From positions 1 through 52,170 of the forward strand of contig DUPQ01000081.1 in NCBI GenBank assembly GCA_012838235.1: DNA of 52,170 nt, in the 5' to 3' direction. The notes beneath the pieces are model-generated. The model saw only the letters and a program-made list of their open reading frames with translations. It searched no databases and was not told the origin of the DNA. Positions 24,075 through 33,933 of this stretch are shown here, one piece after another. The translations under genes were made by a program, and so were the position numbers. The DNA is from Clostridiaceae bacterium (GTDB lineage Bacteria; Bacillota; Clostridia; DUPQ01). The first letter of the stretch is position 1. Each line of letters opens with the position of its first letter.

Positions 24075-25028
24075 TTGAATATATCACAAGTTAAGAAAGT
24101 TGCCGAGGAAATAAGGGAGAATATCGGTAAAGTTATAATCGGTAAGAACGACATAATCGATCTGGTGCTGGTATCGTTACTTAGCAACGGTCATGTTCTT
24201 TTGGAGGATGTACCCGGGTTAGGTAAAACAATGCTTGCAAAAAGTCTGGCTAAATCCATTGATGCACATTTTGCACGTGTTCAGTTCACTCCCGACCTGC
24301 TGCCTTCCGATCTGACAGGTGTAAGTATATATAACCAGAAGCAAGGCGAATTTATATTCAAGAAAGGACCGCTGTTCACCAATATAGTGCTTGCCGATGA
24401 AATAAACAGAGCAACACCCAGAACACAGTCGGCATTGTTAGAGTGTATGGAAGAGCATCAGATAACCGCAGACGGAGTTACCTACAGGTTGGATGAGCCG
24501 TTCTTTGTAATAGCTACTCAGAACCCGTTGGAAACTCAAGGGACCTTCCCTCTGCCCGAAGCTCAGATGGACAGATTCTTTATGAGACTTTCCATAGGAT
24601 ATCCTCAGATAGAGGAAGAGATAGCCATACTGACTCGCTTTGAAAGAGATATGCCTCTGGAGGAGTTGAAGAGTGTGGCAACAAAAGATGTCATTCTGAA
24701 AGCATCACAAGCCGTTAAAACGGTTGCGGTATCGGATGATATCAAAGACTATATTGTAAGAATAGTAACGGCTACCAGAAATTCCGTAAGGCTTATCCTG
24801 GGCTTAAGTCCGAGAGGAAGTCTGGCACTTATGAGAGCTGCAAGAGCGTATGCGGCTATTAAAGGAAGGGATTTTGTAATACCTTCCGACGTTAAAACGG
24901 TTGCTCCCCATGTTATGAGTCACAGGGTTATGCTTAAAGGGCACTCGTTGTCTTACGGCATGAAAGGAACCTTGGATGTCATAAACGAAATATTGGATAC
25001 GGTACCGGTACCCACAGAGGAAGTATAG
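24075..25028 (+). CDS. MoxR-family AAA+ ATPase
   Basis: 317 residues from the TTG at 24075, chosen because GGAGG lies 6 bases upstream and the protein then begins with the family-like NISQVKKVAEEI. An upstream ATG at 24060 overlaps that site. MoxR ATPases are chaperone-like factors that insert metals or assemble protein complexes. Walker A is EDVPGLGKTMLAKS (about residue 45), Walker B is LADEINRATPRTQSALLE, and sensor 1 is VIATQNPLETQGTFPLPEAQ. The DUF58 partner gene starts 6 bases after the stop, the standard MoxR-DUF58 arrangement. Confidence 0.92.
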   Translation: MNISQVKKVAEEIRENIGKVIIGKNDIIDLVLVSLLSNGHVLLEDVPGLGKTMLAKSLAKSIDAHFARVQFTPDLLPSDLTGVSIYNQKQGEFIFKKGPLFTNIVLADEINRATPRTQSALLECMEEHQITADGVTYRLDEPFFVIATQNPLETQGTFPLPEAQMDRFFMRLSIGYPQIEEEIAILTRFERDMPLEELKSVATKDVILKASQAVKTVAVSDDIKDYIVRIVTATRNSVRLILGLSPRGSLALMRAARAYAAIKGRDFVIPSDVKTVAPHVMSHRVMLKGHSLSYGMKGTLDVINEILDTVPVPTEEV

Positions 25029-25034
25029 TAAAGT

Positions 25035-26189
25035 ATGGAACTTATACTGATTGTCACAAGCCTTGTAATATTCTTTGTTGCGGAGATTGTATTCTTCAGA
25101 TTCTTCGTATTGAGAAAAATTGAATATTCGCTTAGTTTCAGTCAGAGTGAAGCATATGAAGGCGATGATATTTTCATTGATGAAGTTATAAACAACAATA
25201 AAAGTGTTGCCGTGCCGTGGCTTAAGGCGGATATACACGCATCGAAATGGCTGCAGTTTGCCAACACCAGTTCCACTATTATTGACGAGGAGCGATGCGT
25301 ATCTTCCGGCTTCAGTCTGAAAGGGCATCAGAAGGTAACCAGAAGATGGTATACGCGATGTGCAAAAAGAGGAGTATTTACCATAGTCAACACCACTCTT
25401 ACTGCCGGTGATCTTCTGGGTCTTATGCAACTATCGGATGCATATCCGGCAAATACCAGGCTTATGGTATTTCCGGGAGTGTTGCGTCTGGAGGAAGCCT
25501 TTTTCTCCAACAGGGACTTAATAGGCGAAATGATAGTTAAAAGGTTCATAATGGATGATCCTTTCATAGTCAAAGGCACAAGAGAATATGTGCAGGGAGA
25601 TCCTTTGAACAGGATAAACTGGAAAACCACCGCAAGAATGCAGAAGCTTATGGTGAAGGAAAACGATTTTACAGCAAAAAAAGGTATCACGGTACTTTTC
25701 AATATCAAGTCGTATGCAATGGAATTTATTGAGGTTAAGTATAAAGAGGTAATAGAGCTGGGCATTAAAGTGGTCAATACCGTTTTTGAAAAAGGATACG
25801 GAATGGGCTTTCCTTTACGCTTAGGTACCAATGCGGGGATACTGTCCAACCCCGATGAGATGATATTTACCGATTCGCTATTCGGCCCCGAGCATATGAG
25901 GCATCTTAAAGTTATACTTGCTGAACTGATATTGAAAAATCATCTGGATTTTCCCGATTTCCTCGAAAGACATTATGATGATATATATGATACGCAGGTA
26001 TATATAGTATCCGCATATCTGAATGATGAGATAGTGGAAAAAGCGGATATATTGAGAAGGAACGGAAATACCGTAAAGTTTCTTATACTTAACTATACAT
26101 CGGACGCGACATCAAACAGGGGTATGGAAGTGTTCCTGTTGGACAGAAATACGGAGTTTTTGAAGGAAGGGGAATATCATGGCACCTGA
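25035..26189 (+). CDS. DUF58 domain protein (MoxR partner)
   Basis: 384 residues with an N-terminal membrane segment (about 3-24). The DUF58 signature DPFIVKGTREYVQGDPLNRINWKTTARMQKL lies around residue 174. DUF58 proteins resemble von Willebrand A domains and are the usual partners of MoxR ATPases. The outward-facing or cytoplasmic location of the domain is not certain. It begins 6 bases after the MoxR gene and overlaps the next gene by 11 bases, so the three are translated as a unit. Confidence 0.88.
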   Translation: MELILIVTSLVIFFVAEIVFFRFFVLRKIEYSLSFSQSEAYEGDDIFIDEVINNNKSVAVPWLKADIHASKWLQFANTSSTIIDEERCVSSGFSLKGHQKVTRRWYTRCAKRGVFTIVNTTLTAGDLLGLMQLSDAYPANTRLMVFPGVLRLEEAFFSNRDLIGEMIVKRFIMDDPFIVKGTREYVQGDPLNRINWKTTARMQKLMVKENDFTAKKGITVLFNIKSYAMEFIEVKYKEVIELGIKVVNTVFEKGYGMGFPLRLGTNAGILSNPDEMIFTDSLFGPEHMRHLKVILAELILKNHLDFPDFLERHYDDIYDTQVYIVSAYLNDEIVEKADILRRNGNTVKFLILNYTSDATSNRGMEVFLLDRNTEFLKEGEYHGT

Positions 26190-27591
26190 AAAACAGATAA
26201 GACGTAAGATACTGCCCCTTTTGGGGAATATAGGGTCGGTAGGCGGTCTGACTTTCGCAATATACTATGAAATATTTCCGGAAACCGTTTACCACTGGCT
26301 GGGTTTCTGTTTTCTGATGATGGTTATAGGAACAGTAGCGGGAGTAATGATTGTGGATTTTTACGATAATAAGGGAGAGGGAATAGTCGTAGCGGATGTT
26401 GACAGAGTGCGACTGTTTCTCCAACCCGCATATATCTATGCGGTAATACCTTTTGTATTACTTTTTGTGTTGGGACTGATTGTCTCCCGCGGGTTTGTTG
26501 AAGCTCTTATCGGTTTTGCTCTTATGCCCACCATATACTTCATATTGGGTATAGGAAACGGTTTATTCGACTACACCCAGACCGCCAACAGAAAGATATT
26601 GTATACCGCATTAATTCCCTTAATTATTGCTATTTTCAAAGCTTTTGTTTCGAGCCCTTACGGTTTCTATAAAGATCCTGTCTGGATATTCGGGTCGCTG
26701 TATATGTTATTTTTCATGCTTACGATAAACAGAATTAAGATAGAGGAATTGTTTGTTCTGTCCAAAAAAGTAAATGTGGAGAATAAGAAAAGTATAAGAA
26801 GAAGAAATGATTTTCTCATTATGATATTCTTTGCACTTTACTTGATAATATTCGTTGTACGTAATACATTCACCAGAATATCGGAATGGATATTCAGAAA
26901 TACCGTAGCCATAATAAGCTTTATAATCAACTTTTTTTATAAAATGCGTAAGGTTATTGAAGTGGAACAGGTTCAGGAGGTAGTCGAGGAAGGTATTCCT
27001 GACGAAGTACCTCCGGTGCCTCCGACAATGAATCCGACGGCAAAAACAATCCTTATAGTCATAGCTTCACTGACTATAGCTTTTGTGTTGTACTTCCTGG
27101 TCAAGAAGATAATTCAGCTCATAAGGTGGCTCATAGGCAAAGCAAGCGATACATTAACCGGCGGTAAGAGAATAAAAAGAGATACGGAAAATGAAGAGTT
27201 TGAAGAGATTGTGGAATTTACCAAAGATAAAGCACGAAGAAAAAGGCAAAAAGTCATTAAGTATAAGTATTCGCTGAGAGAACTTAGGAATCTGGATACA
27301 TATAAAGAGAAAGTCCGTTATCTGTACGGCTTCGCATTGGAAAGGCTGAAATACAAGAATGTAAAAATATCCAAAGCAGACACACCGGAAGAGATTGTGG
27401 ATAAGCTGGGCACTTATGAGAACGGAAACAAACTTGTCGATAACGTGTTTAAGGATTTTACCGACGAGTATATCAATGTGCGATACGGCAATAAAGAAAC
27501 GGGGCAGGATGAGAATTTCATGGAAAAAGCCGATGCCGTGGACAAAGGCATTGAAGGCATAAAAGTCAAGGAAGAAAAGGCAACAGCCTGA
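26179..27591 (+). CDS. Multi-pass membrane protein with DUF4129-like tail, MoxR/DUF58 operon
   Basis: 470 residues. About six hydrophobic segments cover residues 12-200, with another near 290-312. Between them is an acidic Pro-rich linker (EEGIPDEVPPVPPTM). The cytoplasmic tail from about 370 (YKYSLRELRNLDTYKEKVRYLYGFALERLKYK) resembles DUF4129, the tail of TgpA-type transglutaminase proteins. No transglutaminase core with its Cys-His-Asp is visible, so this would be a core-less version. It overlaps the DUF58 gene by 11 bases. A role with the MoxR-DUF58 pair in envelope assembly is inferred. Confidence 0.75.
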   Translation: MAPEKQIRRKILPLLGNIGSVGGLTFAIYYEIFPETVYHWLGFCFLMMVIGTVAGVMIVDFYDNKGEGIVVADVDRVRLFLQPAYIYAVIPFVLLFVLGLIVSRGFVEALIGFALMPTIYFILGIGNGLFDYTQTANRKILYTALIPLIIAIFKAFVSSPYGFYKDPVWIFGSLYMLFFMLTINRIKIEELFVLSKKVNVENKKSIRRRNDFLIMIFFALYLIIFVVRNTFTRISEWIFRNTVAIISFIINFFYKMRKVIEVEQVQEVVEEGIPDEVPPVPPTMNPTAKTILIVIASLTIAFVLYFLVKKIIQLIRWLIGKASDTLTGGKRIKRDTENEEFEEIVEFTKDKARRKRQKVIKYKYSLRELRNLDTYKEKVRYLYGFALERLKYKNVKISKADTPEEIVDKLGTYENGNKLVDNVFKDFTDEYINVRYGNKETGQDENFMEKADAVDKGIEGIKVKEEKATA

Positions 27592-27695
27592 CTTTAATCT
27601 TATTGCATATTTTGCAAAACATATGTATGTTTGATAGAATAGCAGATGCGCAAAATAAGCTGTGAATGTTTTACGGCTTGATGAGGAAGAATGAT

Positions 27696-30086
27696 ATGAC
27701 GGAAAAAAAGAATAATATAGAAGAAATAATTGAAAATGAAGATATAAAGGAAAACCCTATGAAAGTGGAGTTTACCAAGATACCCCTTATACCCCTTAGG
27801 GCCGTTGCGGTGATACCCGGTATGGTTACCCATTTCGATGTAGGCAGAGAGAAGTCCATTCTTGCACTGGAAAAGGCCATGGAAGAAAACGGACAGGTTT
27901 TTCTTGTAATGCAGAGAGATGCTTCGATAGAGAATCCCAAGCGGGAAAATATGTATGAATACGGAACCATAGCCAATGTCAAACAGGTGTTAAGGCTTCC
28001 GGGAAGAACCTGCAGAATACTGGTGGAAGGTATAAAAAGAGCCAAACTGGAAGAAACCGTTACGGTCAAGGGTTACTATACGGCAATAGTCACCATACCC
28101 AAAATTACGGAAGCGATCATATCCGCAAACAACATTTTGGAAGCCATGCACAGAAAGCTTACCACCTTATACGAAGAGTATGTTACATTGCTGGGCAGAA
28201 TATCTCATGAAGGATATTTCAATGCCGTGGCTGCGGATGACATAGGTGTGGTTGCCGACGCAATGGTGGGTTCCATGGCGTTGAAATCGGAAGTAATACA
28301 GTCCTTTATCGAAGAGTTGGACGGAATAACTCGTGCGGAGAAACTGCTTCCTCTTCTGGTTAACGAGATTGAGATACTTAAATTGGAAAGAGATCTTGCC
28401 ACTAAGGTAAAAAGCACCATAGACGAAAAACAGAAGGAATATTATCTTCGCGAGCAACTAAAAGCCATACAGGAAGAACTGGGTGAATACAGCGAAGAAG
28501 TGGATGAAGACGAGATGGGCGAATACATCAAGGCGATTGAATCCAAAAGATATCCCGAGGAAGTCAGGGCAAAGCTGAAAAAAGAGATGAGCAGGCTTTC
28601 CAAAATGTCTCCCATGTCTCCCGAAGCTTCGGTAATCCGCTCATATATGGAAACGCTCATAGAGCTTCCGTTCGGTATTGAGACCAAGGAAAAGCTGGAT
28701 ATTAAGCATGTCGGAAGAATACTGGAGAGAGACCATTACGGCATGAATAAGGTAAAGGAGAGGATAATAGAATACATTGCGGCAAAGAAATTGAGCAACA
28801 GTTTCAATTCTCCCATATTATGCCTTGTGGGACCCCCGGGAACCGGTAAAACTTCCATAGTTAAATCCATAGCCGAAGCCATAAATCGTAAATATGTACG
28901 CATGTCCTTAGGCGGCATAAAAGATGAAGCGGAGATAAGAGGACACAGAAGAACATATATAGGGTCCATGCCGGGAAGAGTGGTAAAAGCCATAAAACAG
29001 GCCGGTTCCATGAATCCTCTGATACTGTTCGATGAAATAGATAAGTTGGGAAATGATTTCAGAGGAGACCCCGCAAGCGCCATGCTGGAAGTATTGGATG
29101 CAGAGCAGAATAACGCTTTTAGGGACCACTATCTGGAGGTATCGCTGGATTTAAGCCATGTGATGTTCATAACCACCGCCAATACTGTGGAAACTATTCC
29201 CCGGGCATTACTGGACCGTATGGAGGTAATAGAGGTTACCGGATATACCGAAGAAGAAAAAATGCATATTGCCAATAAGTATTTAATTCCCAAGCAACTT
29301 AAAAAGCACGGCATGACCAGGAAGCATCTTAACATTACCGATTCCGTGCTGAAAAAAGTCATTAGCAATTACACAAGAGAATCGGGAGTGAGAAATCTGG
29401 AGAGGGAGATAGCTTCTCTGTGCAGAAAAGTTGCAACAAGAATGCAACTGGAGGAAACCGACAGAGTAAAGCTGACGGTGAACAATATTGAGGATTTCTT
29501 AGGACCGCAGAAATATCATTATGACACAACATTCGACAAGGACGAGGTGGGAATTGCCAGAGGGCTTGCCTGGACACAGGTGGGAGGAGATACCCTTACT
29601 ATAGAAGTGAATATAATGAACGGTACCGGACATGTGGAACTGACCGGAAGGTTAGGCGATGTCATGAAAGAATCGGCCAAAGCCGCAATAGGATATATCC
29701 GTTCACAGACTGACAGGTTGAACATAAATCCCGATTTCTATAAAGACAAAGATATTCATGTACATGTACCGGAAGGTGCCGTTCCCAAAGACGGACCGTC
29801 GGCAGGTATTACCTTGGCTACCGCAATTATTTCCGCTCTGACAAACAGGAAGGTCAGAAGAGATGTCGCCATGACCGGTGAAATAACCTTAAGGGGAAGA
29901 GTACTTCCCATAGGCGGTCTCAAAGAAAAACTGTCCGCGGCGCGAAGAGCCAATGTACGGCAGGTCCTTATACCCATGGAAAATATACGGGATTTGGCGG
30001 AAGTACCCAAGCAGATAACGGACGAGTTGGAAATAACTCCGGTCAGCAATATGGATGATGTGCTAAAGAATGCTTTGGCAGAATAG
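27696..30086 (+). CDS. lon: ATP-dependent protease Lon
   Basis: 796 residues from the ATG at 27696, supported by GAGG nine bases upstream; an ATG at 27666 has none. The N-terminal substrate-recognition domain begins [14 protein letters not shown]. The AAA+ module has Walker A GPPGTGKT (379-386), Walker [12 protein letters not shown] and the sensor FITTANT. The protease domain contains the catalytic Ser702 in [13 protein letters not shown] and Lys745 in [12 protein letters not shown]. Lon degrades misfolded and regulatory proteins. The gene stands alone and converges with the MATE gene. Confidence 0.97.
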   Translation: MTEKKNNIEEIIENEDIKENPMKVEFTKIPLIPLRAVAVIPGMVTHFDVGREKSILALEKAMEENGQVFLVMQRDASIENPKRENMYEYGTIANVKQVLRLPGRTCRILVEGIKRAKLEETVTVKGYYTAIVTIPKITEAIISANNILEAMHRKLTTLYEEYVTLLGRISHEGYFNAVAADDIGVVADAMVGSMALKSEVIQSFIEELDGITRAEKLLPLLVNEIEILKLERDLATKVKSTIDEKQKEYYLREQLKAIQEELGEYSEEVDEDEMGEYIKAIESKRYPEEVRAKLKKEMSRLSKMSPMSPEASVIRSYMETLIELPFGIETKEKLDIKHVGRILERDHYGMNKVKERIIEYIAAKKLSNSFNSPILCLVGPPGTGKTSIVKSIAEAINRKYVRMSLGGIKDEAEIRGHRRTYIGSMPGRVVKAIKQAGSMNPLILFDEIDKLGNDFRGDPASAMLEVLDAEQNNAFRDHYLEVSLDLSHVMFITTANTVETIPRALLDRMEVIEVTGYTEEEKMHIANKYLIPKQLKKHGMTRKHLNITDSVLKKVISNYTRESGVRNLEREIASLCRKVATRMQLEETDRVKLTVNNIEDFLGPQKYHYDTTFDKDEVGIARGLAWTQVGGDTLTIEVNIMNGTGHVELTGRLGDVMKESAKAAIGYIRSQTDRLNINPDFYKDKDIHVHVPEGAVPKDGPSAGITLATAIISALTNRKVRRDVAMTGEITLRGRVLPIGGLKEKLSAARRANVRQVLIPMENIRDLAEVPKQITDELEITPVSNMDDVLKNALAE

Positions 30087-30121
30087 TATTAAATAAGTTA
30101 CTGATGAAAAACGGCGCAGGC

Positions 30122-31480
30122 TTAGGGTTTTTGAATCTTGAGCCTGTCTTGCTTCCATTTGCCGGAAAAGTAAAAATATCCCCCTATAATCATGGAAAAG
30201 CAGGTGGATATGGGAACGGCATATCCTAAGCCGCCCACTCCCGTTTCAAAAACCTTGGCAAAAAGTAAGACCAACGGTATCCTGAACACCAAGGAGCTTA
30301 CCATGGCGGAAGTCATGGAAATAATTGAGTATCCGGCTCCGTTCAGCAGACCGTTAAAACAGAAGGCGAAAGGCACAATAAGATAGTCCAGACTGAATGC
30401 CTTGATGTAGGCAACACCTATACTTACAACATCCGGTTCCGCTTTGAATGCCAGAAGAATGGATTCGGGAAATACTTGTACAAAAGTGAATATGACAATG
30501 CTTATGGAAAAAGATATGGCTATAGCGGTCCAAAGAGTCTTGGATGCTCTGTCATACAGCCCCGCCCCTATATTCTGAGCAGCCATAGCGGAAACCGATG
30601 CACTCATGGCTGCGGCGGGAAGAATGGCAAAGGAATTGAATTTACCTACTATACCCACTGCAGCGGAGGCTGTCACCCCGCCTATATCATTTATCATGGA
30701 TGTCAGCACCAAAAAGGAAATACCCACAACGACACTTTGTGCACTGGAAGGAATACCCACTTTCAGCAGCAGTTTCAGTTTATCTTTGTGTATTTTAAAA
30801 TTTTCACGACGGAACTCAAATATGAATCCGCTTCTTTTAAGATAAATAACAGCCAATATCATGGATATAGCCTGGGATATTATGGTGGCAAGTGCGGCAC
30901 CGGCAGCTTTCATGCCCAGAGGACCTACAAAGAGGATATCCAGCACAACATTTATTACACATGCTATACCCACAAACATCAAAGGTCGCTTGGAATCTCC
31001 CATACCCCTTAATATCGCACTTATTGCGTTATAACCGAAAACAAATATGATGCCCCACATGCATATGAGTACATAATCTTTTGCCATGGAATAAGATTCT
31101 TCCGGGGTATTCAACACTTTTAGCATTACATCAACAAAGAAGGTCATGAAGATTGAAAAGAAGATTGCTAAAAGTCCCATTACCGAAAACAGAGTGCCTA
31201 TGGTTTTATTAACTTCCTCGTGCTTCTTTGCCCCTATATACTGCGCTATAAGCACCGTACCTCCGATTGCCAGACCTATAACAAAGTTGGTTACTATCAT
31301 GGTGACCTGTGCGCCTATGTTTACTCCCGATATGGTGTATGTACCGCTTAACCATCCCACAATAAACATATCCGCAACGGAATACAAGGCCTGCACAATA
31401 TTGGAAAGCAGCAACGGAAGACTGAATTTAATCAGCTGTTTTGCCACATTTCCTTCGGTTAATCTGTTTTCAAATCCCAT
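30122..31480 (-). CDS. MATE-family efflux transporter
   Basis: 452 residues from the ATG at 31480, where GGAGG stands 4 bases upstream; a longer frame starts 12 codons earlier. Twelve hydrophobic helices in two similar halves fit the MATE (multidrug and toxic compound extrusion) family. Typical segments include LIKFSLPLLLSNIVQALYSVADMFIVG at the start and AAMSASVSAMAAQNIGAG near the start of the second half. These use Na+ or H+ gradients to export cationic compounds. The gene converges with lon and has no operon partner, so its substrate cannot be inferred. Confidence 0.92.
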   Translation of the reverse strand: MGFENRLTEGNVAKQLIKFSLPLLLSNIVQALYSVADMFIVGWLSGTYTISGVNIGAQVTMIVTNFVIGLAIGGTVLIAQYIGAKKHEEVNKTIGTLFSVMGLLAIFFSIFMTFFVDVMLKVLNTPEESYSMAKDYVLICMWGIIFVFGYNAISAILRGMGDSKRPLMFVGIACVINVVLDILFVGPLGMKAAGAALATIISQAISMILAVIYLKRSGFIFEFRRENFKIHKDKLKLLLKVGIPSSAQSVVVGISFLVLTSMINDIGGVTASAAVGIVGKFNSFAILPAAAMSASVSAMAAQNIGAGLYDRASKTLWTAIAISFSISIVIFTFVQVFPESILLAFKAEPDVVSIGVAYIKAFSLDYLIVPFAFCFNGLLNGAGYSIISMTSAMVSSLVFRIPLVLLFAKVFETGVGGLGYAVPISTCFSMIIGGYFYFSGKWKQDRLKIQKP

Positions 31481-31655
31481 AATGCCTCCGTTTATGCAAT
31501 GGTGTAATGTTAGCATAATATATTCTTGATAACAAGGTTTTTGTTACCGAGCCTTATGTATTACATTTACAAAAAGTGTGTTTAAATATATAATTACCCT
31601 AATCAGCAGGGAAGGAGTATGTGACAAAGAAAAAACATGTCGCATAAAAGGTATT

Positions 31656-32804
31656 ATGAGAACCATTGCCGAGATAAATGAAAAGATTAAAAAAGGCAAG
31701 GCCGTTGTTGTAACGGCGGAGGAAGTAATAGACATAGTCCAAGAGAAGAGCTATAAAAAAGCTTATGAAACAATTGATGTGGTGACTACCGGAACATTCG
31801 GTCCCATGTGCTCATCGGGGGTGTTCATAAACTTCGGTCATTCCAACCCTCCCATACGAATGCAGAGCATCCTGCTCAATGATGTGTGTGCATACGGCGG
31901 TCTTGCGGCTGTGGATACATATATAGGGGCTACCGAAGTGTCGCAGAAAAGAGGCATGGAATACGGCGGAGGGCATGTAATAGAAGATTTGATAGCGGGT
32001 AAAGACATTAAACTGCATGCGCTGTCTTCCGGAACCGATTGTTATCCGAGAAAAGAAATACTCACAACCATCAACAAGGATAACATAAATCAGGCGTATA
32101 TGTTCAATCCCAGAAACGCATACCAGAATTATCCGGCGGCTACCAACTCCACCAATAAGACCATATATACATATATGGGAACGCTTCTTCCCAACTACGG
32201 CAACATAACATACAGCACATCGGGTGAATTGAGTCCGCTACTAAATGATCCGTATCTTCGGACCATAGGAGTGGGAACCAGGATATTCTTGGGAGGCGGT
32301 GTAGGTTATGTGGCATGGCAGGGTACACAGCACAAGGTTGACGTGGAGCGAAGTGCAAACGGTATTCCTTTAGTACATGCGGCCACTCTTGCGGTGATAG
32401 GGGATATAAAGGGAATGAGTACGGAATATGTAAGAGGAGCGGTGTTCGACAAATACGGAGTAACGCTTTTTGTAGGAGTAGGAGTTCCCATTCCCGTACT
32501 GGATGAAGAGATGCTTAAATATGTATCGGTTAAAAATTCCGAGATATATACAAAACTTGTAGATAAATCGGGTAATGTCAACATAGATAAGAAATACAAT
32601 TATGCCGAATTGCGAAGCGGGACTGTAAAGTTCAACGGAAAGGCTGTCCATACGGCACCTTTATCCTCTTTGGATGTGGCACGTAAGATTGCCTGTACAT
32701 TAAAGGAATGGATAAACAGAGGTACTTTTGAGTTGACGGAAAAAGTAGCGGACCTTCCTTGTGAAAGTGTTGTTCATCCGCTGGAAATAAGGGAGATAAA
32801 GTAA
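31656..32804 (+). CDS. Homocysteine biosynthesis protein (HcyBio, DUF39)
   Basis: 382 residues from the ATG at 31656, which gives the family start MRTIAEINEKIKKGKAVVVTAEE; a longer frame begins in AT-rich sequence at 31578. This is the COG1900/DUF39 family, shown in methanogens to be needed for homocysteine formation from aspartate semialdehyde with a persulfide donor. Two conserved cysteines in CSSG (Cys52) and SSGTDC (Cys129) match the functional ones reported there. Other family segments are TFGPMCSSGVFINFGH and IFLGGGVGYVAWQGTQH. No C-terminal CBS domains are present. The partner ferredoxin gene overlaps it, and a UPF0280 gene follows, completing the known set. Confidence 0.92.
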   Translation: MRTIAEINEKIKKGKAVVVTAEEVIDIVQEKSYKKAYETIDVVTTGTFGPMCSSGVFINFGHSNPPIRMQSILLNDVCAYGGLAAVDTYIGATEVSQKRGMEYGGGHVIEDLIAGKDIKLHALSSGTDCYPRKEILTTINKDNINQAYMFNPRNAYQNYPAATNSTNKTIYTYMGTLLPNYGNITYSTSGELSPLLNDPYLRTIGVGTRIFLGGGVGYVAWQGTQHKVDVERSANGIPLVHAATLAVIGDIKGMSTEYVRGAVFDKYGVTLFVGVGVPIPVLDEEMLKYVSVKNSEIYTKLVDKSGNVNIDKKYNYAELRSGTVKFNGKAVHTAPLSSLDVARKIACTLKEWINRGTFELTEKVADLPCESVVHPLEIREIK

Positions 32805-33208
32805 TGAGCAAACTTAAACTTAAACTTTCATTTGATAAAGACTGCGTTACAAAACCGGTAATATACGAACTGGTCAAGAAATATGATGTAATGACCAATA
32901 TATTAAGTGCCAATATAGAATACGGTAACAGAGGTAATATGATTCTGGAGATAAAAGGCAAAGAAGAGAATCTGAGCCTTACTTTGGAGTATTTCAAGTC
33001 TTTGAATATTAAATATGAGATATATGCCGAAGCAATATTGTGGGATGAATCGAAATGCATAAACTGCGGAAGCTGCACAGCGGTGTGCCCGACACAGGCG
33101 CTTACAATGGGTAAAGACGATCTTCTGCATTTTGACAAGGATAAATGTGTAGTCTGCCAGCTTTGCATCAACGCATGTCCCATACGCATAATATCGGTGG
33201 AATTGTAG
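32804..33208 (+). CDS. NIL-domain ferredoxin, homocysteine biosynthesis partner
   Basis: 134 residues. The N-terminal NIL domain (about 1-76) has the LKLSFDKDCVTKPVIYELVKKYDVMTNILSANIE pattern. Two 4Fe-4S cluster motifs follow: CINCGSCTAVCPTQAL near residue 84 and CVVCQLCINACPIRII near residue 114. In methanogens the NIL-ferredoxin (MA1822 type) acts with the DUF39 protein in homocysteine formation, probably delivering electrons. The gene overlaps the HcyBio stop and is followed 7 bases later by a UPF0280 gene. Confidence 0.92.
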   Translation: MSKLKLKLSFDKDCVTKPVIYELVKKYDVMTNILSANIEYGNRGNMILEIKGKEENLSLTLEYFKSLNIKYEIYAEAILWDESKCINCGSCTAVCPTQALTMGKDDLLHFDKDKCVVCQLCINACPIRIISVEL

Positions 33209-33215
33209 AGGTGTG

Positions 33216-33932
33216 ATGTATCAGCCGAGAGATTACAGAAAGTCCTTTACCGACCGGTTGAAATGGTACAATGTCTGTGTGGAAGAAACAGACCTCATGA
33301 TAGGTACCGATGAAGACTGTTCGGAACTGGTGCTGAAAACTGTAAGAACTTTGAGAAAAGAAATATATGCCGCTATCCGAGACAACAGTGAGTTTTTAAC
33401 ATCGCTGGTGCCCGTTGAATACAAAGGTGAAGGTGTTGTAGAAGCCATGGTTGAGGCGGCTAAACTTGCTGAAGTGGGACCTTTTGCGGCGGTGGCGGGA
33501 GCGATAAACGACATGCTTGCAGAAAAACTTATGGATAAGAGTAAGCAGATAATTATAGAAAACGGCGGAGATATATACATTAAATCCGACCAAGACAGAT
33601 TGATAGGCATATATGCGGGTAACTCGGTTTTATCCGGTAAGTTTGCAATAGAGATACAAAAAGACCTTTTTCCCGTCGGGGTATGTACCTCTTCCGCAAC
33701 TGTGGGACATTCCTTCAGTATGGGAAAGGCCGATGCGGCAGTAGTTATAAGTAAAACCTGTGCAGTGGCCGATGCCTTTGCAACGGCATTTTGTAACAGG
33801 ATAAAAAAGACCGAAGATATTGCTCCGGCATTGGAATGGGTAAACGGTTTTGATGAGGTCATAGGGGCTGTTGCGATAATAAATGATAAAATAGGTGCAA
33901 TAGGAAATATTAAACTGGTGAAATGGAACTGA
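33216..33932 (+). CDS. UPF0280 family protein (homocysteine pathway, ApbE-like)
   Basis: 238 residues from the ATG at 33216 with GAGG four bases upstream; an in-frame GTG three bases earlier is less well placed. It is a COG2122/UPF0280 member, distantly related to ApbE flavin transferases. Typical segments are PVEYKGEGVVEAMVEAAKLAEVGPFAAVAG and GKADAAVVISKTCAVADAFATA. Gene-neighbour and genetic work in methanogens links this family to the DUF39 and NIL-ferredoxin proteins. Exact chemistry is unknown. It ends 1 base before the proB ATG, which ties this sulfur-assimilation set to proline synthesis. Confidence 0.88.
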   Translation: MYQPRDYRKSFTDRLKWYNVCVEETDLMIGTDEDCSELVLKTVRTLRKEIYAAIRDNSEFLTSLVPVEYKGEGVVEAMVEAAKLAEVGPFAAVAGAINDMLAEKLMDKSKQIIIENGGDIYIKSDQDRLIGIYAGNSVLSGKFAIEIQKDLFPVGVCTSSATVGHSFSMGKADAAVVISKTCAVADAFATAFCNRIKKTEDIAPALEWVNGFDEVIGAVAIINDKIGAIGNIKLVKWN

Positions 33933-33933
33933 T

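Noticed and set aside
30104-30161. Terminator between lon and the MATE gene
   Set aside because: A 6-bp inverted repeat (CAGGCT/AGCCTG) exists, but its loop is 18 bases and lies in the MATE coding end, with no T-run after it.
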